Of a stretch of 64,000 nucleotides of DNA, positions 1-9,337 are shown in pieces; position 1 is the first letter of the stretch, and each line of letters begins with the position of its first letter. The stretch spans positions 62,001-126,000 of the forward strand of contig NZ_PYAS01000003.1 in the NCBI RefSeq assembly GCF_003014695.1, written 5' to 3'. The stretch is from Dyadobacter jiangsuensis (GTDB lineage Bacteria; Bacteroidota; Bacteroidia; Cytophagales; Spirosomataceae). A program made the translations under genes and the position numbers. The notes beneath the pieces are model-generated. The model was not told the origin of the DNA, did no database searches, and saw nothing but the letters and a program-made list of their open reading frames with translations.

Positions 1-1
1 C

Positions 2-400
2 AACATGAAGTTTTACCCCGATGCAAGTTCGCTCAACCGGAACCAAAACAATGATATCCCCGTGTTCAGATATTCGGATATTGTTCTGATGAAGGCCGAG
101 GCGATACTGCGCGGCGGAAGTCCGACGCTCGGCCATACGGCACTTTCGCTGGTGAATGAGTTGCGGGCGCAGCGGACCACGTCGCCGGCTTTGACGAGTG
201 TTAATCTTGAATTTATCTACGCGGAAAGAGCGCGTGAGTTTGCCTCGGAGGGCTGGCACCGGAATGACATGATCCGTTTTGGGAAGTTTGAGGGCAAATG
301 GGGCTACAAAACCAATTCGGATATCACTCGCCGCATCTTCCCGATACCAAGGGTGGCGCTGCAACTCAATCCTGCTCTGGTCCAGAATCCGGGCTATTGA
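2..400 (+). CDS. SusD/RagB-family outer-membrane lipoprotein, C-terminal fragment
   Basis: The reading frame is open at the left edge of the window, so only about the last 132 residues are present. They match the C-terminal part of SusD/RagB nutrient-binding lipoproteins: the segment reading VFRYSDIVLMKAEA, the run ERAREFASEGWHRNDMIRFG, and the ending NPALVQNPGY, which is the usual last stretch of this family. SusD proteins sit on the cell surface, cap a SusC TonB-dependent channel and bind a glycan or peptide. The partner susC should lie just left of the window. The GH89 gene that follows on the same strand suggests the ligand contains alpha-linked N-acetylglucosamine; that is inference. Confidence 0.93.
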   Translation, partial: NMKFYPDASSLNRNQNNDIPVFRYSDIVLMKAEAILRGGSPTLGHTALSLVNELRAQRTTSPALTSVNLEFIYAERAREFASEGWHRNDMIRFGKFEGKWGYKTNSDITRRIFPIPRVALQLNPALVQNPGY

Positions 401-508
401 TTTATAACATTCTCCGTATCCGCATTTCGGCTGCGGAGAATGTCTTTATTCACATCGTTCCGGTCACAGCATTCAGCTGGTGACAGGCCAATCATTCCGT
501 ATTTTAAA

Positions 509-2770
509 ATGAATCATTTCCACAATGGTGGTTCTTCTCCCCGATGGCTGAGAAGAGTCAACCGGTTTTGTCTTATTTTTTTGATGAGTGTCCTCGCGAA
601 GATTTCTGTCGCGCAGACAGTTGTTAGCTCATCAAACTCCTTGATAAAGAGAGTAATCCCAACGCACGCTTCTCATTTTCAGGTAGAAGAGCTGCATTCG
701 AAGTCGGGCAAAGATGAATTTGAAATCGAAAGCAAAGCGGGTAAAATCATCCTCCGCGGAACGAGCGGCGTGGCGGTGGCTTCCGCCTTGTACCATTACC
801 TTACCGAGTATGCGCATTGCCAGATTACCTGGAACGGCACGAACCTGATGCTACCCGCGAAACTGCCCGTTGTTCCGGCCAAAGTGCAGAGGCAGACCGT
901 ATATCCGTACCGTTATAACCTCAACTATTGCACATTCAATTACAGTATGAGCTGGTGGGATTGGGACCGTTGGCAGAAGGAGATCGACTGGATGGCTCTG
1001 CACGGCATCAACATGCCGCTGGCGATCACCGGCGAGGAATATGTCTGGCTGCAAGTTTATCAGGACATGGGTTTCTCGGCAGACGATCTCAAAGATTTTT
1101 TCAGCGGTCCGGCCTATTTCGGCTGGTTCTGGATGGGTAACCTCGACGGCTGGGGCGGGCCGCTGCCGCTGAGCTGGATGGAGAGCCATAAAACATTGCA
1201 GCAACAGATCCTGCGCCGCCAGCGGGAGCTGGGCATGAAACCGGTGCTGCCCGCATTCACCGGTCACGTGCCGGCGGCATTCCGTAAAAAATACCCGAAT
1301 GCGCAGCTGAAAGCGACCAACTGGACTAATGGCTTCGGTGATACTTACATCCTGGATTCGCAAGACCCGCTGTTTGCAGACATCGGAAGGCGTTTTTTGG
1401 ACAAACAGAAGGAACTCTATGGCACCGACCATCTCTACTCCGCCGACACATTCAATGAAAACGAGCCACCGACAGATGATCCGGCCTATCTTTCCAAACT
1501 CAGCGAACGCATTTACGAAGGCATGCACCAGGCTGATCCTGACGCCGTTTGGGTAATGCAAGGCTGGCTTTTTTACAGTGACCGGAAGTTCTGGAAAGCG
1601 CCGCAGATCGAAGCATTGCTCAAAGCGGTACCCGATGATAAAATGATTTTGCTTGACCTGGCTGCGGAAATCGAACCTGTCTGGAAGCGAACCCGCGCAT
1701 TTTACGGAAAGCCCTGGATATGGAATATGCTCAACAACTTCGGTGGTAATGTAAACTTGTTCGGCAGGATGGATGGCGTGGCCCAGGGGCCGGCAGCTGC
1801 GTGGAACGACCCCGCGAAAAAACGGATGGAGGGCATTGGCCTAACGATGGAGGCCATTGAGCAGAACCCGGTGATTTATGAATTAATGATGGACCATACC
1901 TGGCGCACAACGCCCATTGACCTCGATGACTGGCTGCCGAAATACGCAAGGAACCGTTACGGGAAGGATGATTTGCAATTGGTTAAAGCATGGCAAATCC
2001 TGCGGAGGACGGTTTACAACGGCAAAGAGATTCGCGACGGCGCCGAGTCTATTATTACGGGACGGCCTACGCTCGATTCGACTACCGTGTGGACCCGGAC
2101 AAAACTGAACTATCCGCCCGCAGACTTAATGCCCGCTTGGGATCTCTTTATGCTGTCGGCGTCGAAGGGGCCGCATACAGACGGTTTCCTGTACGACTTG
2201 ACAGACATTTCCCGGCAAGTACTGGCCAATTATGCATTGGTAGTTCAGAAGCAATGGGTGCAGGCATTTCGCAATGGCGACCGGGTCGCATTCCAAAAGC
2301 GCAGCCGTGAATTTCTGGAACTGATCTCCGATATGGACATGCTGCTGGCAACCCGAAAGGACTTTTTGCTGGGCCCGTGGATCGCCTCCGCGCGCAAATG
2401 GGGGAGTAGTCCTGCCGAGAAAGCGCTTTATGAACAAAACGCCCGCGACCTGATCACGCTCTGGGGCGACGCGGACAGTCCGCTGCATGAGTATTCCAAT
2501 CGCCAGTGGAGTGGTTTGTTGAATGATTTTTACAAGGTACGCTGGGAGAAGTTCTTTTTCATGCTCGAAAGCGCCCTGCAAGCCGGCAGCACGCCCGACT
2601 GGCAGGCGTTCGAAAAGTCGATCGTGCAATGGGAATGGCAATGGGTAACTGCGCACAAGGATTTTCCGGTAGAGCCGAAAGGAAGCACCATTCAGATTTC
2701 CTGGAAATTGTATGAGAAATACGGGCACCTCATCCGGGAGTCTTATCGCATGGGATTTGCTGGTTTTTGA
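509..2770 (+). CDS. Alpha-N-acetylglucosaminidase, GH89 (NAGLU) family
   Basis: Glycoside hydrolase predicted to release terminal alpha-linked N-acetylglucosamine. From the chosen start the protein has 753 residues: a signal peptide (residues about 15-36, ending VAQ), a small N-terminal domain, then the (beta/alpha)8 catalytic region. The run FNENEPP places a glutamate at residue 317, aligning with acid/base Glu316 of human NAGLU (NEMQPP). LTMEAIEQN places a glutamate at 448, aligning with the nucleophile Glu446. An ATG at 440 is in frame, but it would put 23 extra residues before the signal peptide, so the ATG at 509 is preferred. It follows a susD gene at 109 bp and probably belongs to the same polysaccharide-utilisation locus, acting in the periplasm or at the outer membrane. 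Confidence 0.92.
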   Translation: MNHFHNGGSSPRWLRRVNRFCLIFLMSVLAKISVAQTVVSSSNSLIKRVIPTHASHFQVEELHSKSGKDEFEIESKAGKIILRGTSGVAVASALYHYLTEYAHCQITWNGTNLMLPAKLPVVPAKVQRQTVYPYRYNLNYCTFNYSMSWWDWDRWQKEIDWMALHGINMPLAITGEEYVWLQVYQDMGFSADDLKDFFSGPAYFGWFWMGNLDGWGGPLPLSWMESHKTLQQQILRRQRELGMKPVLPAFTGHVPAAFRKKYPNAQLKATNWTNGFGDTYILDSQDPLFADIGRRFLDKQKELYGTDHLYSADTFNENEPPTDDPAYLSKLSERIYEGMHQADPDAVWVMQGWLFYSDRKFWKAPQIEALLKAVPDDKMILLDLAAEIEPVWKRTRAFYGKPWIWNMLNNFGGNVNLFGRMDGVAQGPAAAWNDPAKKRMEGIGLTMEAIEQNPVIYELMMDHTWRTTPIDLDDWLPKYARNRYGKDDLQLVKAWQILRRTVYNGKEIRDGAESIITGRPTLDSTTVWTRTKLNYPPADLMPAWDLFMLSASKGPHTDGFLYDLTDISRQVLANYALVVQKQWVQAFRNGDRVAFQKRSREFLELISDMDMLLATRKDFLLGPWIASARKWGSSPAEKALYEQNARDLITLWGDADSPLHEYSNRQWSGLLNDFYKVRWEKFFFMLESALQAGSTPDWQAFEKSIVQWEWQWVTAHKDFPVEPKGSTIQISWKLYEKYGHLIRESYRMGFAGF

Positions 2771-2811
2771 CGATCATGCCGAGCTGTTACTGAAACAGCT
2801 CGGCATGATCG
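2771..2811. terminator. Bidirectional hairpin terminator
   Basis: A perfect inverted repeat with 18-bp arms (2771-2788 and 2794-2811) and a 5-base loop lies between the convergent GH89 and carboxylesterase genes. It starts directly after the GH89 stop codon. There is no long T-run on either side, so termination efficiency is uncertain, but position and symmetry suit a shared terminator. Confidence 0.7.
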
Positions 2812-2824
2812 AAATGGCACAAGC

Positions 2825-4447
2825 CTAGTTACTCCTATTACTACGATCCAGAAACAAATACCGGGCATCATCGAATTTGACTGCTTTCGATTCTGTGTCC
2901 AGTATCATCACTGGGGGCATTGCGTCGTTGGGTTGCGCAGCCTGCCATTCGGGAAGTTTATCGCCATTGGGATTTCCGTTAATAACGAAGTTTGCGAAGT
3001 AATTCAGCATGGTTTCTGATACCTTGTAATCATCCGGGGTCCAGGCGTAATCTTTCACCAAATCCAGGTTTCCCATGCAATATTCAATTTCGCAAGCGTG
3101 GGGAGCTCCGATGGGCGCCGGCATTTTATTACCTCCTTGCTGCACACCGCCCGCAAGGCCGGATGTCAGGTTTTTATCAACCAAAGGCGGGCGTAATTTG
3201 CTGTAAAGGTAACGGTACACAGCCTGACTGCTGTTTTTGCGATGTGCGTCGAACCACTTCCAGGTGCTGTAAACGATGAACCGGTCAGAGGCCAGGTTCG
3301 TAGCAGCCCATTCAACTTCTTTAGCATTGCCGTGAGGATACACTTTCAATACCTCTTCCCAATCATTCGGATACGCCTCTTTTACCTTTTTGACCAAATT
3401 CTCGTCATTGATGGGACCTTGGGTAAATGCGGTTCCCGGAATTTCAGCCGAATTCCAGCCCACGAGCAAAGGAACCTGCGCTTGTTCTTTGGCTTTAAAA
3501 ATTTCCAGCATAGGCTTGGGAAGAAAATACCCATCAATTACAGGAGGAAAGCCGAAACGCTTGGATTCGGTGTATGCCTCGTACAGCTCGCGGGTACTGG
3601 CCGCCCTGAGCTGGGCCAGGGATGTGTAGCCAGCTTTTTGGGCAAAATCTGCCCCTATTTTTTCAGCTTCTGCCAGCGACACGGCCGATAGTGCGCCCAT
3701 TCCCGAGCCGCTTTCGCCAATCGCGCCGGCGATCAGACTCCTCGACAACGGAGACGCCATTTGCGCACTCACGGAAACCGATCCGGCCGATTCGCCCGCG
3801 ATGGTCACTTTCTTCGGATCACCGCCAAATGCCGCAATGTTCTTGTTTACCCATTTCAGGGCAAATGCCTGATCGAGCAATCCGTAGTTGCCCGACGCTT
3901 TGTAGGATGCTTCTTTGCTCAACCCGGGGTGGGCAAAGAAGCCGAACAAGCCCAATCGGTAGTTAACCGTCACCACCACAATGCCCTTTTTGGCCATCGC
4001 CGCACCGTCATAACGAGGTTCGGAGCCATCCCCGGCAACGAATCCGCCGCCATAGAAATACACCAAAACGGGAAGGCCGGTCGTGTTGCGTTTAGCGGGA
4101 GTCCATACGTTCAGGTACAGGCAATCCTCGCTGATTCCATTTGAACGGAAGCCCATGTCGCCGAATACGGGGGCTTGTATGGCACGCGGGCCGAACGCCT
4201 TCGTCTGTTTTACGCCCGTCCAGTTGCCGAGCGCTTGCGGCGCTTTCCAGCGCAGGTCTCCAACCGGCGGTTTGGCGAAAGGAACGCCCAGGTAGTATTG
4301 AAGGCCGGTTTTGGTGTCATACAGACCCTCGATAGTGCCGTTTTCAACTTTTGCTTGTACGGCAAATCCATTGTTGCCCTGCGCGAACACGCTGGTGTTA
4401 TTCATGATGCACGACAGCAGGGCCGCCAGGAAGAGGAAAGTTTTCAT
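2825..4447 (-). CDS. Secreted carboxylesterase, type B (alpha/beta hydrolase)
   Basis: Predicted serine esterase of the cholinesterase/para-nitrobenzyl esterase family, 540 residues from the chosen start. Visible features in order: a signal peptide ending VFAQ; the oxyanion-hole run YFYGGGFVAGDG; the nucleophile elbow GESAGS with serine near residue 220; a GWNSAE segment near the usual acidic residue; and the histidine motif APHACEIEYCMGN. Reading could begin up to 8 codons upstream (ATG at 4471, or 4453/4450), but the ATG at 4447 directly precedes the KTFLF signal-peptide core. It is divergent from a Nudix-type regulator with only 77 bp between the starts, so that regulator may control it. 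The substrate is unknown. Confidence 0.9.
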   Translation of the reverse strand: MKTFLFLAALLSCIMNNTSVFAQGNNGFAVQAKVENGTIEGLYDTKTGLQYYLGVPFAKPPVGDLRWKAPQALGNWTGVKQTKAFGPRAIQAPVFGDMGFRSNGISEDCLYLNVWTPAKRNTTGLPVLVYFYGGGFVAGDGSEPRYDGAAMAKKGIVVVTVNYRLGLFGFFAHPGLSKEASYKASGNYGLLDQAFALKWVNKNIAAFGGDPKKVTIAGESAGSVSVSAQMASPLSRSLIAGAIGESGSGMGALSAVSLAEAEKIGADFAQKAGYTSLAQLRAASTRELYEAYTESKRFGFPPVIDGYFLPKPMLEIFKAKEQAQVPLLVGWNSAEIPGTAFTQGPINDENLVKKVKEAYPNDWEEVLKVYPHGNAKEVEWAATNLASDRFIVYSTWKWFDAHRKNSSQAVYRYLYSKLRPPLVDKNLTSGLAGGVQQGGNKMPAPIGAPHACEIEYCMGNLDLVKDYAWTPDDYKVSETMLNYFANFVINGNPNGDKLPEWQAAQPNDAMPPVMILDTESKAVKFDDARYLFLDRSNRSN

Positions 4448-4524
4448 CATCATTGTCTCAGTTTGTGACAATAGTAATTGGTAATTATCAGAAGTGCTAA
4501 CTATTTTTGAGGAAAATTTTTGAA

Positions 4525-5217
4525 ATGCCCCAAACGGCCTATTTACCTCATATTGCTTACGATTCCGTGATCTTTGGATTTTCAGAAGGTGACTTGAAAA
4601 TCCTGATTATGGAGTATCACAACACCGGTCTGTTTGCACTACCGGGCGGGTTTGTGCAGTTGCAGGAAAATCTGAACGACGCGGTGCTTCGCGGTTTGAA
4701 TGAACGGACAGGCCTGACGGACATCTATCTCGAACAGTTCTATACGTTTGGTGATTTCAGCCGTTTTGACCCGGAAGTCATGCGCACCTTGCTGGAAGCC
4801 AACGGTATCCGGCCCGATGACGGGTACCAATGGATGCTGGACCGGTTTATTTCGGTGGCTTATTACGCGCTGATCAACTACGAAGATGTGACACCAAGGC
4901 CCGACGCGCTTTCGGATTCCTGTGAATGGTACCCGGTTAACGAACTGCCTGAGCTTATCCTGGATCACAGGCAGATTGTTGAGAGAGCTATTCAGACTTT
5001 ACGGGATAATCTGGACAGAAAATTGGTGGGAGGGAACTTGCTTCCCAAAAAGTTCACCATGAATGAGCTTCAAAATGTATATGAAGCCATATTAGGTACC
5101 AAACTTAGAAGGACAACCTTCCAGCGAAAGATGCTTGCGGCGGAGGTACTAACCCGCCATGAGAAGCATTTCTCCGGAAAGGCGCATATGGCTCCTTACT
5201 TGTACAGCTTTAAGTAG
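4525..5217 (+). CDS. Nudix-domain transcriptional regulator (NrtR/AraR type)
   Basis: A 230-residue protein with an N-terminal Nudix fold (about residues 10-145) and a C-terminal winged-helix region (about 155-230, with the run MNELQNVYEAILGTKLRRTTF). The Nudix box is degenerate: the usual REXXEE reads RGLNER, so hydrolase activity is unlikely. This is typical of NrtR/AraR repressors, which use the Nudix domain to sense sugar or nucleotide ligands. The frame opens with a TTG at 4507, but the ATG at 4525 behind a GAGGAAAA stretch is more likely. Its divergent arrangement with the carboxylesterase suggests local control plus autoregulation. The effector cannot be told from sequence; AraR-like sugar sensing is one possibility. 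Confidence 0.88.
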   Translation: MPQTAYLPHIAYDSVIFGFSEGDLKILIMEYHNTGLFALPGGFVQLQENLNDAVLRGLNERTGLTDIYLEQFYTFGDFSRFDPEVMRTLLEANGIRPDDGYQWMLDRFISVAYYALINYEDVTPRPDALSDSCEWYPVNELPELILDHRQIVERAIQTLRDNLDRKLVGGNLLPKKFTMNELQNVYEAILGTKLRRTTFQRKMLAAEVLTRHEKHFSGKAHMAPYLYSFK

Positions 5218-5226
5218 TACATGGCT

Positions 5227-5718
5227 TCACTCGCTTTCAGAGGATTCCAACTCATTGATGATCGTCTTCGCAGCTAAATCCGCGGCCAGCAAGACGATCT
5301 GTTCGGGAGTTCCGTAGAATACGTTTCGGACGGCAATCGATCGCTCTTTGATGAGAATATGAATGAAGATGGTCCCGACGGGCTTTTGGGGTGTTTCACT
5401 TCCCCCCGGTGTGGTAAGGCCCGTGACGGCAACCTGGACATCCGAGGTGATCAGGCTGCGCAGGCGGAAGGCCAGCTCCCTCGTCACCTCTTCGGATTCA
5501 GGTGTAAATTGCTGAATCAGGTCCGGATCTATTCCTAACACATTTTCTTTTACCTGTGCATCATAGCACACCAGCCCGCCTTTCAGGACCCCGCCCGAGT
5601 CCGCACACAATGAAAATTCAGATGCAAGACGTCCGGCAGTGGCGCTTTCGGCGAACGCGATGGTCAGCCCATGGTCTTTTAAGATTCTACCGCAATCGTG
5701 TATCAGCTTTGAGGGCAT
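5227..5718 (-). CDS. CinA C-terminal-domain protein (PncC-like amidohydrolase)
   Basis: A 163-residue stand-alone version of the CinA C-terminal domain. In other bacteria this domain (PncC) deamidates nicotinamide mononucleotide for NAD recycling. The diagnostic segments are FAESATAGRLAS near residue 22, where the family has AESCTGG with the catalytic serine; the GGLVCYDAQVKENVLGI run; and VAVTGLTTPGG followed by KPVGTIFIHI. The A-T substitution in the active-site loop differs from the commonest form, so activity is probable but not certain. It converges on the Nudix regulator gene with a 9-bp gap and has no same-strand neighbour close by. Confidence 0.85.
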   Translation of the reverse strand: MPSKLIHDCGRILKDHGLTIAFAESATAGRLASEFSLCADSGGVLKGGLVCYDAQVKENVLGIDPDLIQQFTPESEEVTRELAFRLRSLITSDVQVAVTGLTTPGGSETPQKPVGTIFIHILIKERSIAVRNVFYGTPEQIVLLAADLAAKTIINELESSESE

Positions 5719-5913
5719 AGTCGGGCATGTTTAGGTTAGCTCAAATGCCTGGCGTGGTTTTAGTGCAGGCAGCGCGAGAGTTGTCAAACCATAAAAAATG
5801 TGCCATCATCCTCCATAAATAATAGCGTGTCACAGATTGCTCCTTCGTCAATCGATGTGTTTGCAATTTCAGGAACTCTGTCGTTTTTGATCTGAAAGAC
5901 TTTAAACCAGGCA

Positions 5914-6687
5914 ATGAATATGAGTAAGAAACTTGCTGAAAACCTCAGTTTAAAAGGAAAGACGGCCCTCATTACCGGATCCAGCCAGGGGATAGGCGAG
6001 GGGATAGCGCTTGCTTTCGCTGAATATGGCGCTGATGTAATCCTGCATTACCGCGAGGACCGGGACCAGGTGGAAGACGTGCTGGCCGAGATCAGGCAGT
6101 TTGGCGTGAAAAGCTCGGTGATCCGCGCTGATTTTTCCAAAACCGGCAGCGTAGCATCCGTCGAAAAGCAGCTGGGCAAAGTAAGGCCCGATATCCTGGT
6201 CATCAACGCATCGTTGCAGATTGCAAAACCCTGGGAGCGAATTACACAGCGCGACTTTGATATCCAGATGAATGTAAATGTGAAATCGACGATGCTGCTG
6301 ATACAGCGTTTTTCACCTTCGATGGTCGAAAAGGGCTGGGGTCGGATCGTCACGATCGGGAGCGTGCAACAGGTAAAGCCCCATCCCGCTATGCTGGTGT
6401 ATGCGGCCAGCAAAGCCGCTGTGCTCAATATGGTCCAGAATCTGGCTATGCAACTGGCCGACAAGGGGGTGACCGTGAACAACCTCGCGCCGGGCGTGAT
6501 CGACACGCCCCGGATCCAGGAGCCGGTGCCGGAGGTGGAAGACCGTATCATAAAAAGGCAGGAAACGCCATTGGGAAAAGTAGGAGAGCCACTGGACTGC
6601 GCCGCAATGGCCCTCCTTTTAGCTTCGGAGGCAGGAAAGTTTATTACCGGCCAGAATATCTTCGTTGATGGCGGAATGAGCTTGTGA
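5914..6687 (+). CDS. Short-chain dehydrogenase/reductase (SDR)
   Basis: Classical NAD(P)-dependent SDR of 257 residues. Visible motifs are the cofactor glycine motif TGSSQGIG near residue 22, the catalytic YAASK tetrad segment near residue 165 preceded by the serine in IGSVQQ, and the C-terminal ITGQNIFVDGGMSL typical of the FabG-like branch. The structural motif usually read NNAG appears here as INASLQ. An alternative ATG lies two codons downstream at 5920. The substrate cannot be assigned. It converges on the helicase gene with an 8-bp gap and no visible terminator. Confidence 0.92.
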   Translation: MNMSKKLAENLSLKGKTALITGSSQGIGEGIALAFAEYGADVILHYREDRDQVEDVLAEIRQFGVKSSVIRADFSKTGSVASVEKQLGKVRPDILVINASLQIAKPWERITQRDFDIQMNVNVKSTMLLIQRFSPSMVEKGWGRIVTIGSVQQVKPHPAMLVYAASKAAVLNMVQNLAMQLADKGVTVNNLAPGVIDTPRIQEPVPEVEDRIIKRQETPLGKVGEPLDCAAMALLLASEAGKFITGQNIFVDGGMSL

Positions 6688-6695
6688 ACCAACTC

Positions 6696-8795
6696 CTAGA
6701 AAAGCTGGGTAGCCCCGCTGTTAGCCAGAATAATACCGATAATGTCCCGGCCGAAATCGGAAGCCCTGGCTTGTCCGAAATTTTTGATTTGGGACAACTG
6801 GGTTAAGGTGTGAGGCATTTTCACGGCCACCTGGGTCAGCACGTTATCCGACACGATCGTGTACGGCTGCGTGTTTCGCTGCTCGGCGATGTTAGCCCGC
6901 CATTCGATAAGCTTGTCGAAGAGTGCCGCATTGACCGGCTGCTTCTTGCGGCCCGTGTCTGATTTCGATTCTCCTTTGTCTGTTTGATGCTGACTGAGCG
7001 CCCTTCCGGCCGCGGGAGCAAGTTCGGCCAGGCTTTTGGCCTCCGACAGTTTTAAAAAGATGCCCGCTTTCAACGCGAGACAATACCTTAGCCGAGCCGC
7101 CGGCAAATGAAAGTCGGGATCCGGAGCGCGCTGATCCCATTGGGAAAGCAGATTGCCGGCCTCGCGCACAGCTTCATTGAGTTTGGAAAAGAAATAGGAA
7201 ATAGCTTTGGTTAATCTTTCAGGCAGGTCTTCGGATCTCCGCTCTGCCGGTGAATCGAGGAGCGTCAATAGTTCTTGCCTGCGAAAGTTGACCGCCACCT
7301 TGACCAGATCGGTATGAATCAGCCTGGATATGGCACCGGCACCCTGTCCCAGAGAGCCATTGAGCGGATCGTGTTGGCTGATAAATCCTAACACATGCTC
7401 CCAGCATTCTGCCAGAATAGTAAAATCAAACAGGTCCAGAACCGCTTCCCGCACGCTATCGTGCCGCAAGGCATCCAGGCCCGCATCGTCGCAGGCATTT
7501 ATCGAGGCGTTTTGCATAAATGCTTTCACAGCGGATGCTACCATCACATTGGCTGCATTCACAGGTTGAAGAAGTACCAGGCCTTCCAGCGAGCGGCAAC
7601 GACTCAGGGCCACGTATACCTGCCCGGGTGCAAACGCAGTGCGTACGTCAACTACGAGTTTGTCGAAGGTCAGGCCCTGGCTTTTATGAATGGTAACGGC
7701 CCACGACAGCCGCAAAGGCAACTGGGTAAAGGTTCCCGCAGTCGATTCACTGATTTTACCTTCGGTTTCAGACAAAGCGTATTTTACATTTTGCCAGATT
7801 TCAGGGCTTACAATAAAATCTGACCCATCATCCAAAAATCTGACGTGTACACGCCCGCTCTCGATACTCGCGACCCGCGCGGCACGCCCGTTGTAATATT
7901 GTTTTTTTCCGGAGCTGTCATTTTTGATAAACATCACATAGGCCCCCTCTTTGAGGACCAGTTCCCGTTCGGCGGGATAGGCCTCCGAAGGGAAATCCAC
8001 GGAAATCGATGCGCTGAAAACGTACTCGGGCGTTGGCAGGTCATTGAGGCGCTGCTGGTTGATCTCTTTAACCTTGTTGTTGTGGGTAGAAAGGGTGACG
8101 TAGTCGGACAGGTCGAAATCCGGCTGCGTAATATACCGCTTGTTCAGGGCAGACAGCGTATTTTCCGTAACCCTGCCATCCCTGACGCTATTGAGAATAT
8201 CAATGAAAACCGGGTCGCTCTGACGGTAAACATGCGCCAGTTCGAAGGTGAGAAAACCCGAATAGCCCCAAATCAGGGCGTCGAAGAAATAGGGACTTTT
8301 ATAAAAAGAGCTTAATATGTCCCAGTCGTTGTTGGTGACGGGCGGCAACTGGTAAGGGTCGCCGATCATCAGCAGCTGAACCCCACCGAAGGGCCTTGCA
8401 GATGCCCGCACAAGCCGGAGCAGCGCGTCGAGGTAATCGAGCGTGTCTGCGCGCACCATGCTGATTTCATCGATAATGAGCAGCTGCATGCGCCGCAGCA
8501 TTTTTTCTTTCTCAGGGCTCACAGAGCGGATTGCCGGCTGGGGCCGGAACTTTCCACGGATGCCGGGCATTAAAGGGCCCAACGGAACCTGGAAAAATGA
8601 GTGAATCGTAACCCCGCCTGCATTAATGGCCGCTACGGCCGTCGGGGCGACGACGACCATTTCTTTGGGCAGGTGCTGGCGGATATGTTGCAGAAAAGTG
8701 GTTTTACCTGTGCCCGCCCTTCCGGTGAGGAAAATCGGCTTGTCGGTTTGCGTCAGGTAATTCAGGATAGTTTGATGATGAAGATCGAGATGCAT
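6696..8795 (-). CDS. PIF1/RecD-like ATP-dependent helicase with C-terminal HRDC domain
   Basis: A 699-residue superfamily-1B helicase. The N-terminal motor shows Walker A GRAGTGKTT near residue 27, motif II LLIIDEISMVRAD, motif III GDPYQLPPV, and the C-terminal UvrD_C_2-like run AVTIHKSQGLTFDKLVV followed by VALSRCRSLEGLVLL. The last 80 residues (from about FDKLIEWRANIAEQ) form an HRDC domain, ending KNFGQARASDFGRDII, a nucleic-acid-binding module known from RecQ and RNase D. The middle (about 430-590) is an unassigned helical region. PIF1-type enzymes unwind DNA 5'-to-3' and act at forks and G-quadruplexes. It has no operon partner that hints at a specific role. Confidence 0.9.
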   Translation of the reverse strand: MHLDLHHQTILNYLTQTDKPIFLTGRAGTGKTTFLQHIRQHLPKEMVVVAPTAVAAINAGGVTIHSFFQVPLGPLMPGIRGKFRPQPAIRSVSPEKEKMLRRMQLLIIDEISMVRADTLDYLDALLRLVRASARPFGGVQLLMIGDPYQLPPVTNNDWDILSSFYKSPYFFDALIWGYSGFLTFELAHVYRQSDPVFIDILNSVRDGRVTENTLSALNKRYITQPDFDLSDYVTLSTHNNKVKEINQQRLNDLPTPEYVFSASISVDFPSEAYPAERELVLKEGAYVMFIKNDSSGKKQYYNGRAARVASIESGRVHVRFLDDGSDFIVSPEIWQNVKYALSETEGKISESTAGTFTQLPLRLSWAVTIHKSQGLTFDKLVVDVRTAFAPGQVYVALSRCRSLEGLVLLQPVNAANVMVASAVKAFMQNASINACDDAGLDALRHDSVREAVLDLFDFTILAECWEHVLGFISQHDPLNGSLGQGAGAISRLIHTDLVKVAVNFRRQELLTLLDSPAERRSEDLPERLTKAISYFFSKLNEAVREAGNLLSQWDQRAPDPDFHLPAARLRYCLALKAGIFLKLSEAKSLAELAPAAGRALSQHQTDKGESKSDTGRKKQPVNAALFDKLIEWRANIAEQRNTQPYTIVSDNVLTQVAVKMPHTLTQLSQIKNFGQARASDFGRDIIGIILANSGATQLF

Positions 8796-8872
8796 GCTGG
8801 TTTTTTACCGCAAATTAACCGGAAACCAAAATGCATTTGAATCCGCACCCGATTTTTATTAGCGCCCGTTGC

Positions 8873-9337
8873 TTAAAAAGAAACATAGCCATGCTCCTTC
8901 ACTTCCGGCTGCATTTTTTCCAAATGCATCAGGAGTTCATCGGTCATTTTGCTTATTTGTTTACGATGTTGGTGTATGATTTGAGTGTTGATATTCGAGT
9001 CTTCGACCAGATCGAGCAGTACATCGTATTCGGCGATAATTTGCCGGTGAGCAGTAGCAATGCTTTCGAGGGTCGCGTGAATGTCCCGTTCCCTGGCCGT
9101 CGTAATGCTTCCGGCGCTGTCGGGACGGAACATATCGCCCATGCAACATCGCAGGCCATCATAAAAATTGGCCATCTCCTTTTTCAGCAGTGAGCAGATC
9201 ATATAATCCCGACTCAGCAATGTTCTTAGTTGGAAAGGAATTTCCTCGCGCATCGCAGCTGTCAGTACCAGTTGCTGGGTTTTATAAAGACGCCAGATCT
9301 TTACAACCTGTTTCACAATCGCTTTCACGTTTTCCAT
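8873..9337 (-). CDS. Hypothetical protein, all-helical
   Basis: A 154-residue protein of unknown function; the ATG at 9337 is preferred to one 16 codons upstream (9385), because homology-like helical content starts at MENVKAIVKQ. No signal peptide or membrane segment is visible. Heptad-like patterns and charged helices (ATAHRQIIAEYDVLLDLVEDSN, in part) suggest a four-helix bundle. Two adjacent cysteines (RCCMGDMF) lie in the centre. A ferritin-like or DUF-type helical bundle is possible, but I do not recognise the family. It lies 77 bp upstream of the helicase gene on the same strand and could be co-transcribed with it. Confidence 0.7.
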   Translation of the reverse strand: MENVKAIVKQVVKIWRLYKTQQLVLTAAMREEIPFQLRTLLSRDYMICSLLKKEMANFYDGLRCCMGDMFRPDSAGSITTARERDIHATLESIATAHRQIIAEYDVLLDLVEDSNINTQIIHQHRKQISKMTDELLMHLEKMQPEVKEHGYVSF